From: Phycomyces blakesleeanus NRRL 1555(-)
Taxonomy: Eukaryota; Mucoromycota; Mucoromycetes; Mucorales; Phycomycetaceae
Assembly (NCBI RefSeq): GCF_001638985.1
Contig: NW_017265160.1
Coordinates: 1-64,000, forward strand
Direction of reading: 5' to 3'
DNA: 64,000 nucleotides
Below, piece by piece: positions 48,848 to 61,328 of the stretch; the first letter of the stretch is position 1; each line of letters starts with the position of its first letter. Below the pieces are notes generated by a model. It searched no databases and was not told the origin of the DNA. It saw only the letters and a program-made list of their open reading frames with translations. Made by a program: the position numbers and the translations under genes.

Positions 48848-51800
48848 TCAGCAAGATTCATTCTCATCTTTAAATGTTGGGTCTACTTGTGTTCTGCTTA
48901 TCCAACTTTGGAGAACATCGTCTAAATCAACAGAATCCTGACTAGATCGACGACGTGTGGGAAAAATAAAACTATCGGCCTCCACTTCACTATCGTCATC
49001 TAGGTCATCAAGATCATCAATATCTAGACCATTGTTACTACTATTTTTCTTGCTGCTGTTGGGTGTACTGGTCGCATTTAGATCATTTGCTTCCAAGGGG
49101 TTCTCAATCGTTATATTCAAGTCAGATAACCGGCGAATATCAACACCCGAAGGCATCAAATGGAAATTGCGTCGATTTTGTAACTATAAAAAAATATTTA
49201 TAAATATATAGTTTTCTTGTTGTTGTTATTGTTGTAACATATGTCTTTATCTCCACACGCACATGCACACATAAGCGCGCGCGCGTGTATAAAGATGGGG
49301 TTGAAGGAGAGTGAATTATTATTATTATTATTACTATTAGCTTAAAATTATAGCCTTTTGATTTTTATTCCAAGCCCAAAAAAGATATTATATATGTATA
49401 AAGAAGGGAATTTGTATTACACTAAATACATGTATTTTAAATATACAGGAAAACTTACTGATTGTAGGTCTTTCTCTAGTCGTTGCTTTAAATCCTCAAA
49501 ACCATAAAGACATTCATGAATCAGGTCGGCAAAACCTGCGGGTTGTTCAAACGCGGGGTCAAATAGATAAGACGATTAATACACATATAATATTTTTATA
49601 ATAGCTTTTGAAGTATATCTTTCTTTGTTTTGTGCGACTTTCAAACTTACAAGATTGCCTAAAGAAATCTAAATCTCCTTGATCCGAATCAGAGTCATTT
49701 ATTTCTCCATCTTGATTGGCACTACCACTGCGAGTATGATGGTCATTATACTTTTGGTTGTCGAAATCTCGGATTCCTTTCCAGCCATCTCCAAGATCAA
49801 CTCCAGCAGCATCGTCATCTTCTTCTTCTTCTTCCTCCTCGTCTTCTGGCTCAACAGAGAGCAACGATGAAGGCGAGGATGATAAGAGCGTTTTTTGTTG
49901 GTGCAAGGCACTCTTTCCATCATCTTTGGTATTGTTAGTGTCGATTACTGATTGGATTCCGCTTTCAAACCCAACCACTCGTTCAAGTGTCTCCTCCACA
50001 TCATCGTCAATCGTGTCGATAAACCCGTGCACTGGGCCTGGCGAAACCCTCACATCATAGTACACAAAGATCTGGTCCTCAAAATCAACGTAGAACAAAC
50101 ACGGCACATTGTGCCCCGGCGCAACAGCGTACAGCCCGGCCGTAAAAGCACATACTCTGCCCTCAAAAGCAAACTTGACAAGCTGAAACTTTACTGCATT
50201 TTTATAGGTTTATAGACTTAGATTGTCAAAGGCGTTGAAAGTAATTATAATCATGATTCTTACCTTTCAAGTCTTTGTCTTTGTCTTTGTCTTTATCGTC
50301 GCTTGGATTTTGACCTTGATTTTCTTTTTCTTTTTCGTTTTCAATTCGTTTACTCCAGTCAATAAGGTATGTCACTCCATTCCAGGCACAGGCAACAAAC
50401 AGCTCGCCTTGAGGTCCATCTCTTTCGTCAGCGCCCTCGCTCCATGAACTATCCGAATCATAGAGACTTGTCGAATCTAGGCTATTTCCCGATAGTCCTT
50501 CAGCAGTAGATTCACTAAGCGTATCATCACTATCACTCTCACTTTCGCTACTCTCGTCACCACTATTATGATCATGATTGATGTTGTTTCTGTTGACAAA
50601 GTCACTATCATCATCAGCATTATTATTATTATTATTATTATTGTTATCTTCGATTTCCATCTCAATATCAATATCAATATTGTCTTCTGAATTATCGTCA
50701 ATGATTCCAAATACATCCTCATCATTATCGTTATCGTCATAATCACTAGAATTATTATGGTTAAAGCATGATCTCTATTGTACAATAGACAATGATAATA
50801 AAAGAAGTACCTCGTAAATGTAGCAAGTGAATTGTCTTCTCTGCTATTGTTCACATTGCCGTGTTCGGTTGGGTTGGAAGTAACCAGTGATAGTCTAGAC
50901 GATGTGCTGATGATTGGTGAATTTGAATTGGAAAATTCGGTGCCTCGATTAGTAGATCCTCTTCTTTCTCCATTTGAAGACGAAATCGATCCACCGGCTC
51001 CATTAGATATTGCTCCTAATGTTTGATGTTGTGATAGCAATGATGTTGATGTTGTCATAGCAGTGTTGGCTGTCTGGTGGGTACTACCAGACGGCTGACG
51101 ATGAAGTGGAATGTCTTGATGGTTAATGTTTTCTCTCGTATGATGGCGTTGTTGTTGTTGCTTCTGGCCTGCACTTTCACGAGTCTGTGCAGGACGTAAA
51201 GCCTTTTCGGGTCCATAAGCCGCGGCAGACACATCAAGAGTGGCCAGACTAAATAGTTTATGGGTCACCAATAGCTCGCACTGAGAAGATGTTTTGGTAC
51301 GAAGGTCATAGATAGTAAACTTTCCTATTAAATTAAATCAAATTAGATTAGATTAAATTAAATTAAATTAAATTAAATTATTTTTTTATAAAAAAAATTA
51401 AAATAAAATAAAATTTGAAATCTTTACCGTCCATGCCCAGCATGCCCAATTCTGTTCCCAGTCCATCATCTCTAGGATCTCCGTTACTAGAAGACACGGG
51501 GAACGAAGACGACGACAAGGACGAGAGTGAAGTAGAGGATGTAGTATTAGGAATCGTAGCACCATGGCTGGGACCGTGATTGGGACCGTGCTTAGGACCA
51601 TTATTGTTTGGTGTCGAATAAACACGCCGTTTTCCTACCACAATCTCGGTCGCCACTGCATTTTCCTCGTCTCCAACCATGTCGTCACCGTCCACAATTG
51701 GCCAGTTCTGAACCACATAGTTGGATCGTCTGATTTCATTCCCTGCCACGTCCCTAATCTTGCCAAGGTCGCTATCGTCCTTACTGACCAAGATGTTCTC

Positions 51801-53757
51801 AGACTCTACTAGCTCAGCCGGCAGCAGTAACGCCCGGTTGCTTCGCTGCAGCAGGGTTCGGATGGTCTTGGTTGCCTTTTTCAGGTTGAGAAACGGGCTT
51901 TGCTGGTTGTTGGTCGTACTGGGTTTTGGAGTAGTTACAGACTTATCTTGCTCTGTTTGATTTTGATTTTGGTCTGCTAACAATAATAATATCTCACTCG
52001 TGCTGGCATCTTTCATTTCCGTTGGTTTGGGAACGGGAATGCCGGGAGTACTGGAAATACTGGGATTACCGGGAATACTGGGCGCTGTGGCAGTTGCAGT
52101 GGCAGTTGATATCGAAGTGGAGGTGGAAGTAGAAGTGGACGAGGGTGCATTGGGTACATTGGATAAGGTGGGAACACTGGATAAAGTAGGTACAGCTGGT
52201 GTAGACAAAGACACGGGTGTAGGTGTGGGTACAGTAGCTGTAGCTGTAGCTGTAGCTGTAGTTGTGGATGTAGTTGATGTTGATGTTGATGTTGATGCAG
52301 ATACGGATGCGGGTGTGGGTATGGGTGTGGGTGTGGGTGCGTTGTCTTGTAATTGGTTGCTGTTGTTCGCCTGAGAATTACTGTCTGCAGACCTAAAGTG
52401 CTTTGGCTTGCCATTGAACGTGTTTGGCGATGATTGCGGTGTAAAGTCACGATTGAACCTGTTGCCTAGCTTATCAATGATCGTGAATGTATTTCCTGGT
52501 TGGGCTACCAGCAAGATAGGCTCATCTGGTCGGTCGGGATGATTTGTGGTTGACAAAGAGGTGATCTTTTGTTTTTAAAGTTTAAGTTTATTACAAATTT
52601 TATATATATATATATACAAAATAAAAATAAAAATGTTCTTTTTCCTTCTTTATTTCCTTCTTTATATTTCTTTATTTTACATGTGCAAATTGTCATGGCA
52701 ACAGAAATAATATGTTTTGTGTGATGTGGCTATCTTTCAACAAATCAACTAATCTATCAAATCTATCAAATCTATCAAATATATAGTCTATAGCTATTTT
52801 AATAGAATTATATATTTTTTCTTTTGACTTACTTGTCCATCGAATATCCACATGTCTTTGTCTTTGAGTATGCCTCGTTCTTGATCTGTCTTGAAAGTCG
52901 AGCTTTTCAATGGTTGCTTGGCTAGTTCGGGGTCCTTTGGGTTACCCTTGTTCGTATTATTATCTTGCGCTTCTTCCTCTTCCTCTTTTAGAACAGGCCG
53001 ACCGGCCTTGGACCACCCCATTCCTTTGATCAGCACACTTTGCTTGGAGTCCTTGGCATCCAAAGGTTTTGGTTTCGGTCTCGGTTTGTTTTTTTCTTTT
53101 GATCCAGATAATACCGATAATGATGATTGAAAAGTAGAACTAACTGTATGAGATGATTGTTGCTGTTGAGGTTGAGGTTGAGATAGGCTGACATTAATAG
53201 TACCATGGTTGTTGTTGTTATTTGAAGATCCTGCTGAAGTAGAGGCCGATCCTTGGGCAGATGGTGTTACATTTCTGTGAGACATTGAAGGGTCAAACGG
53301 CGGATATGGTTTCTCGGGATCCACGAGCTGGAAAGAGTGTAGGATTCGGTCTGTGCGTGCGAGAATAAGCTCGTTCAATGAATCGCCATCTTATTTCAAA
53401 CCAACAAAAAATATAAAATCAGTATAGGTGTGTGTACACATTCAAAATTCTACACATTTACACATGTACACATGCAATTTATAGATATAAATGTATATTG
53501 AATGCATGTTTTATATATATTATATTTACCTATATCAGCAATAAGTATCTTGTTTACATTGACAGGTACTTTCATTGTCAGCGTTGGTTTTTGAAGATTG
53601 TTGATCTGAGTATGACCAAGTTTTGTTGAATAATCTCCAATGTTGCGCTGTTGTCCATTGGCACCACCGGTACCCGCACCTGCACCTGCACCTGCACCAA
53701 CACCAACATTAGTTCCAGCGCCAGTTCCAGAAGGGGCAGAAGTAGCAGGATTAGATC

Positions 53758-53790
<33 letters not shown>

Positions 53791-54953
53791 TAGTGGAGGA
53801 AAAAGAAAAATTATCTTCAACTGTAGGTAAATAATTAGAAGTCAAAGGTACCTCCTATTAAGGTGGGGTGGACTGAAAATCACAAAAAATCATTATCACC
53901 ATTATTGTTGTTACCAGTGCTATTATTGCTGTTGGCCGTCCCTCCCATCATACGACGGAATGCTTGAATACTTGCAGTATCAGATGCTCGACGTCCGTGT
54001 CTTAGGTATTCATCAACAGACATTTGGTGTTGAGCATAATTTCCTGCAGACCCTTGTTGTTGTTGTTGTTGATGCTGCTGCTGATATTGGTGGCTGTGTT
54101 GAAGGTTTGTGCTATTACTGTTGTTGTTGCTGTTGTTGCTGGTCGGGTCTTGTTTTGTTCTTGAATCTGGGATATCAAATATGTGTGCAAGACCTTCGGC
54201 ATTGATACAGACAATTGAATTCTGATTTTTTTATATAAAGTAAGATACAATAAAATAATGTACTATAAATCATTACACTTCTTCTTCTTCTTATTCTTAT
54301 TCTTCTTGCTACAGCTATGTATTTATATTACCTTTACACAAATACACACACCATTATTATTATTATTAGTATTAGTATTGTTAGTATTATTCCTTATTGA
54401 TTAAATCTGACTTTATTCAAACCTTTCCACAATTTCTCACGTCACCAATAGCAATGCAAGTAATCTATAATACAAAAAAATATTAATGCATAAATATCAG
54501 CCTTTATGCTTCTTTACATCCGCCTATATATACAATATACATTATATAATACTGAATTATCATATTTACCGTTCCAAGATTCCGACAGACATAAATGGGT
54601 AATCCAACTTCGCATTCTCCTTTAAAAATAGCTAAATCTCCATTCAAATTACCAATGACAAACTCATTATCCTAGAATTTATTATTATCATTTTGGGGTT
54701 TAAATATATCAAGAATATTAATTATGCGTAGTATACAACATACATGCATGCATGCATATATATAAATTTTTAGCTTTAATACTGATAGTAATGTTTATGC
54801 ATATACATAATTATATGTACAATTCATTTGCAAATCAAGTCATTCACATGTACGTACACCATCATTGTCTACGTCTCCTATGACAAGTGCATAGGGATTC
54901 ATATTTCCTGAAAAGGACCATTTCAGGCGATTCACAAGTGAGATGGTGCGCAT
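48848..54953 (-). CDS. ITFG2-like (KICSTOR subunit) FG-GAP beta-propeller protein
   Basis: Twelve minus-strand exons (54858-54953, 54570-54671, 54423-54464, 53915-54221, 53530-53820, 52833-53389, 51428-52565, 50811-51324, 50264-50745, 49651-50193, 49459-49535, 48848-49183) total 4485 bases with consistent phases, giving 1494 residues. Conserved islands follow animal ITFG2 in order: MRTISLVNRLKWSFSG, LVIGDVDNDGDNEFVIGN, TCIAIGDVRNCGK, INAEGLAHIFDI, ILIADIDGDSLNELIL with TDRILHSF, WIFDGQITSL, LVAQPGNTFTI, VTHKLFSLATLDV, VACAWNGVTYLID, and CAFTAGLYA with PCLFYVDFEDQIFVYYDV. In animals ITFG2 is part of KICSTOR, which places GATOR1 on lysosomes to restrain TORC1. Between the islands lie long Ser/Thr/Pro, Asn/Gln and Asp/Glu-rich insertions, making it about three times the animal length. 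The orthology call is from motif order by eye. A vacuolar TORC1-related role is inferred. Confidence 0.85.
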
Positions 54954-55458
54954 TGCTGACAGAGTCTAGCAAGTATAACAATTCCTTTAATATTTTTATT
55001 TTATTTTATTTTTCGTAACCAAGAGAGCAAAATAAAAACAAAAAAAGCAAACTGTAGACCATAATCATCTTATACACCGTGACTGTCAAAGATACTCTTG
55101 TACACGTTTTGTATGTAGGTATGTAGGTATGTATGTATGTATGTATAGCATGTTATATATACTATAATATATAAAAGATTACGATTTATTGCTGCAGAGG
55201 CTTGTAAAGGCATAAATGTAAATATTTTAGTATTATAATGTAATCAATATCTTAACATGATCACAGAAACCAAATCTTTTGCTATGGTAGGTGAACTTAA
55301 AAAACAAATGAAGGAATATCTAAAGGGGGGATTCAGTTTACTTTTTTCTTTTCTTTTTTTTTTAATATAAAAGAAAAGTGCTTCCTTCAATTTCTCCCAA
55401 ATGTGACATTTTGTCTTGTGTGTGTGCTTCTTTGTGCTTCTTTGTACCTCTCTGTACT

Positions 55459-55494
<36 letters not shown>

Positions 55495-57649
55495 TGTGTA
55501 TAACGTGTAGGATATTTAATATTTCAAGTTTATTTATTCTTTTTGTGTGTCCTGTATCTTACAGATGTATCAATGTAACTTTTTTTTTGGTTGTTGGTAT
55601 TTCTCCATCGTGTGAAACATCGCATAATAGTTTAACGCCGTGTTCTTCTTGGTACCTCATTACCCCAGTTAAAAAAAAATAAAAAGGTTACATAAAAGAT
55701 ACACATACACACATTCACATATTGAGAGAGAATAAAGATCGTTTTTTTTTTTTTACTTACTTAACTTTCAAAGTACGCTCTTTGTTCTCACCACAAATTA
55801 TGGTTTAACAAGCGCAAATTACCAAAAGTGAAATTATTACTGATCCAATATTTCGTTTTCGTTTGTTTTTTTTTGGAATTTTGAATTTTGGACTTTGGAT
55901 TTTGGTTGTATTATATATACATATATATTCCTTTAAAGAATAAATCTGATAAGAGACAATATATATAAATGCATAGTAGATATATGTATTTGTAACCATG
56001 GCAACATATCAAGAGGTAATTATGGAATCATTCCCCAGGATTTAAGGACTTTGTAATCTTAAATTTTTAAAACTAAGGAATCTTTAGGAATTTTAAAATC
56101 AGGATCCCCCCACACACACACACGCACGCAAATAAAATATCAAAGTAAATCATAGTAATAAAAAAGAAACATTAACCCAGTACCTAACAAGGGAGATACA
56201 TAACCTTTATTAACTTAATTAGTCCGCCTTAATAAGGTTTTTTACTTATTGTTATAATTATTATAATTATTATTATTCTATAAAGAAGAAAAAGAAGAAA
56301 CAGCAGTAACAGTAGCAATAGAAGTAACAGTAGCAATGGTAGCTTCTTTTTTTTGTTTTAGTCCGGAGGGGCTTTGTCAGTACGACAATGAATAGGAGCC
56401 AACCTAATTCTCCGTAGGAATGATTTAAAATAAACAGATATACGATTATGAATCTATACAGATGTATAGGTATAAATATAGCTATAGAGATAGAGATAGG
56501 GATACAGATAGAAATAGAAGTAGAGATAGAGTATGTCTGCAGATCAAAAATTTGATAGAACTTTCTCAATAATGATATATTTTGGGGCGTTTGATTTTAC
56601 TGCTGCTTGTACATGGGAACAGGATTAAATAAGCATTTGTCTACTGTAGTTTGAATGACAGAATTGAAGTATATTTAAGAAGAAGAACAAGAAAGAAGAA
56701 AAAAAATACTAATGGTACTGTTAGCACATCGTAGTGTAATATAGTGTAATTATGTGGGGATAGAATATATACATATTAAGGAAAAATAGAGGGAAAAAGA
56801 CGGAAAAAAAGAAAAGAAACAAGACAGGTCTGAACTTCATTAGCTTAAATGTACTACATCGATTTAAGATATTTTGCTGGTCTTTGAAGAAAGATCAAGT
56901 GGAGAAACAAAACCAAAAATTATAAAAAAGACAAAAAGTAATTAAGGATAATGCCCATGATTTGTTCAAAGTGTAACTAGGGTATAGGCCCGCCAAAAAG
57001 TCATATCCATCCTTTTTTTTTGCTTATTATATATTGTTTCTTGATATGATTGGTTCTAAAGCACTCTTATCAAGCAAAGATATCGAGTAAAAATTTATCA
57101 TTACTCTTTTGCCTAGTGCACTTCAGTCCAACGTAGTGACATCTGCTGAAGTGTACGGTAAATAAAGTAGATTTATAATAAAGGGTATTATTATATTCTA
57201 AACATGTACAAGTATAATATAGGAGCAAAGCAAGGCAAGAATAGATTTATTACTAATATAATTATAATTATAATTATGGTTATGGTTATGGTTATGATTT
57301 TGATTTTGATTATTTTGGGTGCAAGTTTCCTTCTCTCTCTCTCTATTTTTCGTTCATTACTATTGGATTGGATAAATGGGGTGAATTAAGAGATAGATCG
57401 ATAGATAACTAGATCGATAGATAGCTAAATGGATAGAGGTTCAGAGTTTCCTAAGCTTTATTCTCTCACGCACCCATATCCACAGACCCACACCCATGTC
57501 TGCATATACACTCAAAGCGAGAGAGAGAGAAAAAAGACGGTTTATTCTGTTTTGCTTGTATGTTTGTTATACAAGAAAAAAGGCTCTAGAATTGGATAAC
57601 AATTTTTTTATTATTATTCACTCACTCACTCTTAATAAATTAATACTGC

Positions 57650-57680
<31 letters not shown>

Positions 57681-59814
57681 ATATATATATGTATGTATTT
57701 AACTACATTTGACATGTGCAGCAAAACAAGGATTTTACAGACCCTTGGTTGCTAATGTACTTAATAGGAATACATTAATTCAAACAGAAAACAACATCAT
57801 GTCAACTGCAGAAGAACCAAAATTGCAGAATATTTTATTACGACTATTACTATTAGGTACTTGTGATATTCGTATATGTTAAATGTAGAATTCTCACAGC
57901 CAAAAACTATATAAAATGGAAGACCAAGAAGAAGAATCGTGTTTCACCCTTAACCCAATCGTCATTACACCCACTCCGATTTTCACATGCGGTACTCCCA
58001 CTTACTGAGCCATATAAAAAAAGGGATTTTTGTGCGCATGTAAAAGTGTGAGAATTTGTGCGAGTGTGCGAATTTGTGCGCAAGTTTGTACATGAGATTT
58101 TAGGCAAGTGTTTAGGTGACTTTGTGCCATAGTAGATATAGTGGTTGCATTGATATAATAACAAAAGGAAGGAAGAGTAAGAAGAAGTGTTATTTGGTGT
58201 TTTGCTTGCAATGGAATACAATACAGTATATTGCCTTATTGAATACTTTCTTTTGCTTTGCTTTGCTTTGTATCATTTTTGTCTTATTTAAGTCTTAGCG
58301 ACTTTATATTTATTTATCACTGTAGGAAATGGCAAACATTAGAATTCGGCACTTGCATATGTGAGAGATTTTATGCATAGTTGCAGATTTCTGTCCAGTT
58401 ATTTATCGAAACTGTAAGATTTTTTCTTAAAAAAATACTTTCATATTTTTTCCTACAGTCTGAATGATTAATATCTTTAAAATAGCTGCTCTTTACACCT
58501 ATCTTTCAATCGATATATTTATCTGGTTAATTACATACTATATTCTCATGTATCAAAATCACATATGATACGCACACATATAAAAGACAACACGATTGAC
58601 AGACAAGAGTTTTAAACTCTACACATCTTTATCCTTTACTCTTGCAAGTACTCCATTTTATCAGGTACATATTTCTTACTAATTGTGCTCCCAGTCCTCA
58701 CTTCGGACGTTCGAGCAAGTCGTACACTTTCACTCATATCACCGCACTCAAACAGCAACTGTAAGCTGACATAATCTCCCAAGGTAAATATTACAACTAG
58801 TCTCCATTTTTTCTACTACTGGTTTTTTTAAATAGACCCGTACAAATTTACCCAATAAAAGTTTCTTGGAGGACATGGAATTGTTACATTTTGAGCATCG
58901 TTTGTTAAAATGGAGATCTTGTTGATGTCCTGAATTTCCAACATATACTTGGTTGTGACACGATATTAGTATACCTGAAAGGCTCACCCATTACATTCAA
59001 GTTAGGAGTATTAAAAGGTAAACAGAAGTAGATATTCGGGAGGGTTGTCGTATGAGACAAAGACGGACAAGAATTCAAAGAAGATAAAAAGAATACCCTC
59101 TAATATCGCTAGGGTCTACCCGAAATACCAATTGGTAAGCTATTAAATTTGAATAATTTCACTATCTATACTTTTGTACTGTGCTGGAAAAGTTGGAAAA
59201 GGTGTATTGCATTAAGTGCAAAAAAAAACCATAGGTGAGGTAAAAGTGGGATTTTACTTTTTGAACTACAATAATAGTAAAGTGGGTTATTTTTTGTCGA
59301 CAGTGACTCGCATGGTACTTGTAAGACGTAATGTAACTGCTTACAAAAATATGACGAGGAAGAACATTTGAGTTATTTAGTCTCTATTTCCGTGTTTACT
59401 AGCTAACACATATTATAATACTTAATGGAGGTATGGTAACAAGGGACAATAAGCTACTCCAAGAGGATACGTTCTCAGGACAAAATATACGCACACCACT
59501 AGTTGGGACATGTAAAATAATATTCAATTGGCCAAGTGATTTTAATTATGTAAAGCGGGACACTTTATCATGCTGTGCTAAACTTCCTTTGATATGTCCT
59601 CTTCTACCTCTGTCTATGTCTCTCGCTCCTCACGTCTGTACTTTGTTCTCCTCCTTTCTCTACCTTCGCACTCCGGCGAGGCAGTCGCCAATCAGCACCC
59701 ACCGTCTCAATAGGACGTTCAGTTTCATGTGTACCTTTAGAAAGTGTATATCACAGAACAAAAAAAAACGTTTCTTTTTGGGAGTTTGCATAACTACGGT
59801 ATTTATACTTTAAA
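54954..59814. other. Repeat-rich intergenic region
   Basis: Almost 5 kb without a supported gene. It contains GTATGTAG repeats near 55115-55145, a CT run at 55463-55491, AGTAAC/ATAG repeats on either strand around 56295-56535, TATG repeats (57277-57296, 57649-57708) and AT-rich tracts. Short frames at 57799-57879, 57916-58008 and on the minus strand at 58748-58987 (with a CSKC motif) are too weak to call. Confidence 0.5.
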
Positions 59815-60098
59815 TGCTGTTCACCAGTGTACGAGGGAATTGCATCGAGGGAATTGTACTGCGTCATATAAGATCCCGATTGTTATTCAGCATCTGTTTC
59901 TTAATTTTTTTACTACAATACCCTATCCACTTTTATTTTTTGCTAATGATTTGTTTCATTTTGGCTATAGAAAATGAGCTTTATAAAATATGGTCGTTTA
60001 GTACATCCTTTTTAGTAACTAGAGTCCTTATTTTAGAACTTTGTCAATTCCCTCGATGCAATTCCCTCGATGATTCCTTCGTACACTGGTGAGCAGCA
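59815..60098. mobile_element. Fold-back (MITE-like) element
   Basis: Inverted repeats of about 43 and 54 bases (59815-59857 and 60045-60098) flank 187 bases of AT-rich DNA. Read outward-in, both arms start TGCTGYTCACCAGTGTACGA and continue with the GAGGGAATTGCATC unit. The right arm carries one extra copy of a roughly 12-base ATCGAGGGAATT-like unit. No coding capacity exists inside. The element ends only 58 bases before the MsrA start codon. No clear target-site duplication was found by eye. Confidence 0.75.
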
Positions 60099-60155
60099 AC
60101 AATCCCAAAACATAAAAATAAAGAGAAATAAAAAGAAAAAGAAAAATTATTCCTA

Positions 60156-61328
60156 ATGTCATTATTGTCGCGCACCTTTCAACTTGCTACTCATCTTGTA
60201 CCATCTCAACGTACATTTTCAACCACGTTAGGAATGACTGAAAAAGCAACATTTGCCGCTGGCTGCTTCTGGTACATAGTCTATATATATATAAGCAAAT
60301 GATAGCGATCATGTACAAGACATGTTAATGAGTGTTATTGAATTAAAGGGGTGTCGAGCACATGTACAACAAGTATTTTAAGAAAGATGGAATCACCACC
60401 AAGGTTGGCTACATTGGAGGAAAGGTCGACAACCCCACTTACAAACAGGTAATGATAGAATAATTGATTGCACAAATTCTTTCTAGCCATAAGCACACAC
60501 ACACACACATGCATTTTCATTGATTACTTTCAATTCTTATTATTTAATTGTTTTTAATTGTTTTTCCGCGTTTATATATTTGATATTAATGACAATAATG
60601 ATAATGCTAATGCTAATAAAGGTATGCTCTGGAGCAACAGACCATGCAGAGGCATTGGAAATCACCTTTGACCCAAAAAGAGTAGAGTATGCCAAACTTG
60701 TAGAGTTCTTTTATAATATGCACGGTGAGTAAACAAAATAAGAGGGCATAAGTTTAAATATATATGTGTTAAGATAAGAATAATAGCTAGTGATTATAAA
60801 TCAAATAACGAGATTTTCTTTTGAAACAGTAAAGATAAACAAGTTAATATTCAGATATTATATATGGATTTTGATATGTATGTGTATGTGTGTGTATGTG
60901 TGTGTGTGTATGATTTGGGTAGACCCTACTACTCTCAACGCACAAGGACCCGACAGAGGCACCCAATATCGCTCTGCTATATTTTATCATTCACCAGAAC
61001 AAAAGGAAATAGCTGAAAAGGTTACAGCGGAAGTTCAGGAGAAGCATTACAAAGGGAAAAAAATTGTTACTGAGATTGTTCCAGCTGGAGTATTTTATGA
61101 TGCAGAGACATACCATCAGGTAGGTTTACAATAAACTGCTATAATATTTATAAAAAAAACTTCTAATATCAATTACTTATACTTGAATATGTATCTCAAT
61201 ACAAAGCTTTACTTGGAGAAGAACCCGAGTGGTTATGAGGTAAATTTATTTTATTGTAATAAAAATATTGTATATAACTTTTATTTAATAATGAATTATA
61301 GTGTCCATCGCACTTTCTCAGATGGTAA
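60156..61328 (+). CDS. msrA: Peptide methionine sulfoxide reductase A
   Basis: Six exons (60156-60271, 60349-60448, 60622-60724, 60923-61119, 61207-61239, 61302-61328) give 191 residues. The enzyme reduces methionine-S-sulfoxide in proteins using thioredoxin. The catalytic motif AAGCFWGVEH is intact at the end of exon 1 and start of exon 2, followed by [44 protein letters not shown] and a C-terminus ([18 protein letters not shown]) like the yeast enzyme. The first 26 residues ([20 protein letters not shown]) look like a mitochondrial presequence. A second in-frame ATG (residue 27, before TEKATF) would give a cytosolic form. The last two exons are only 33 and 27 bases. A fold-back element lies just upstream. 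Confidence 0.96.

Noticed and set aside
50477..52450. Several overlapping ORFs (Leu/Pro/Gln-rich, Val/Gly-rich) in 50.4-52.5 kb
   Set aside because: Other-frame shadows of the low-complexity insertions of the ITFG2-like gene.
57799..58008. Two tiny plus-strand frames (MSTAEEPKLQN... and MEDQEEES...)
   Set aside because: Joining them would need a 32-base intron, shorter than any other intron here, and neither alone is convincing.
58748..58987. Minus-strand ORF with a CSKC motif
   Set aside because: It lacks an ATG start in frame, has a stop just upstream, and no second metal-binding pair or family was recognised.
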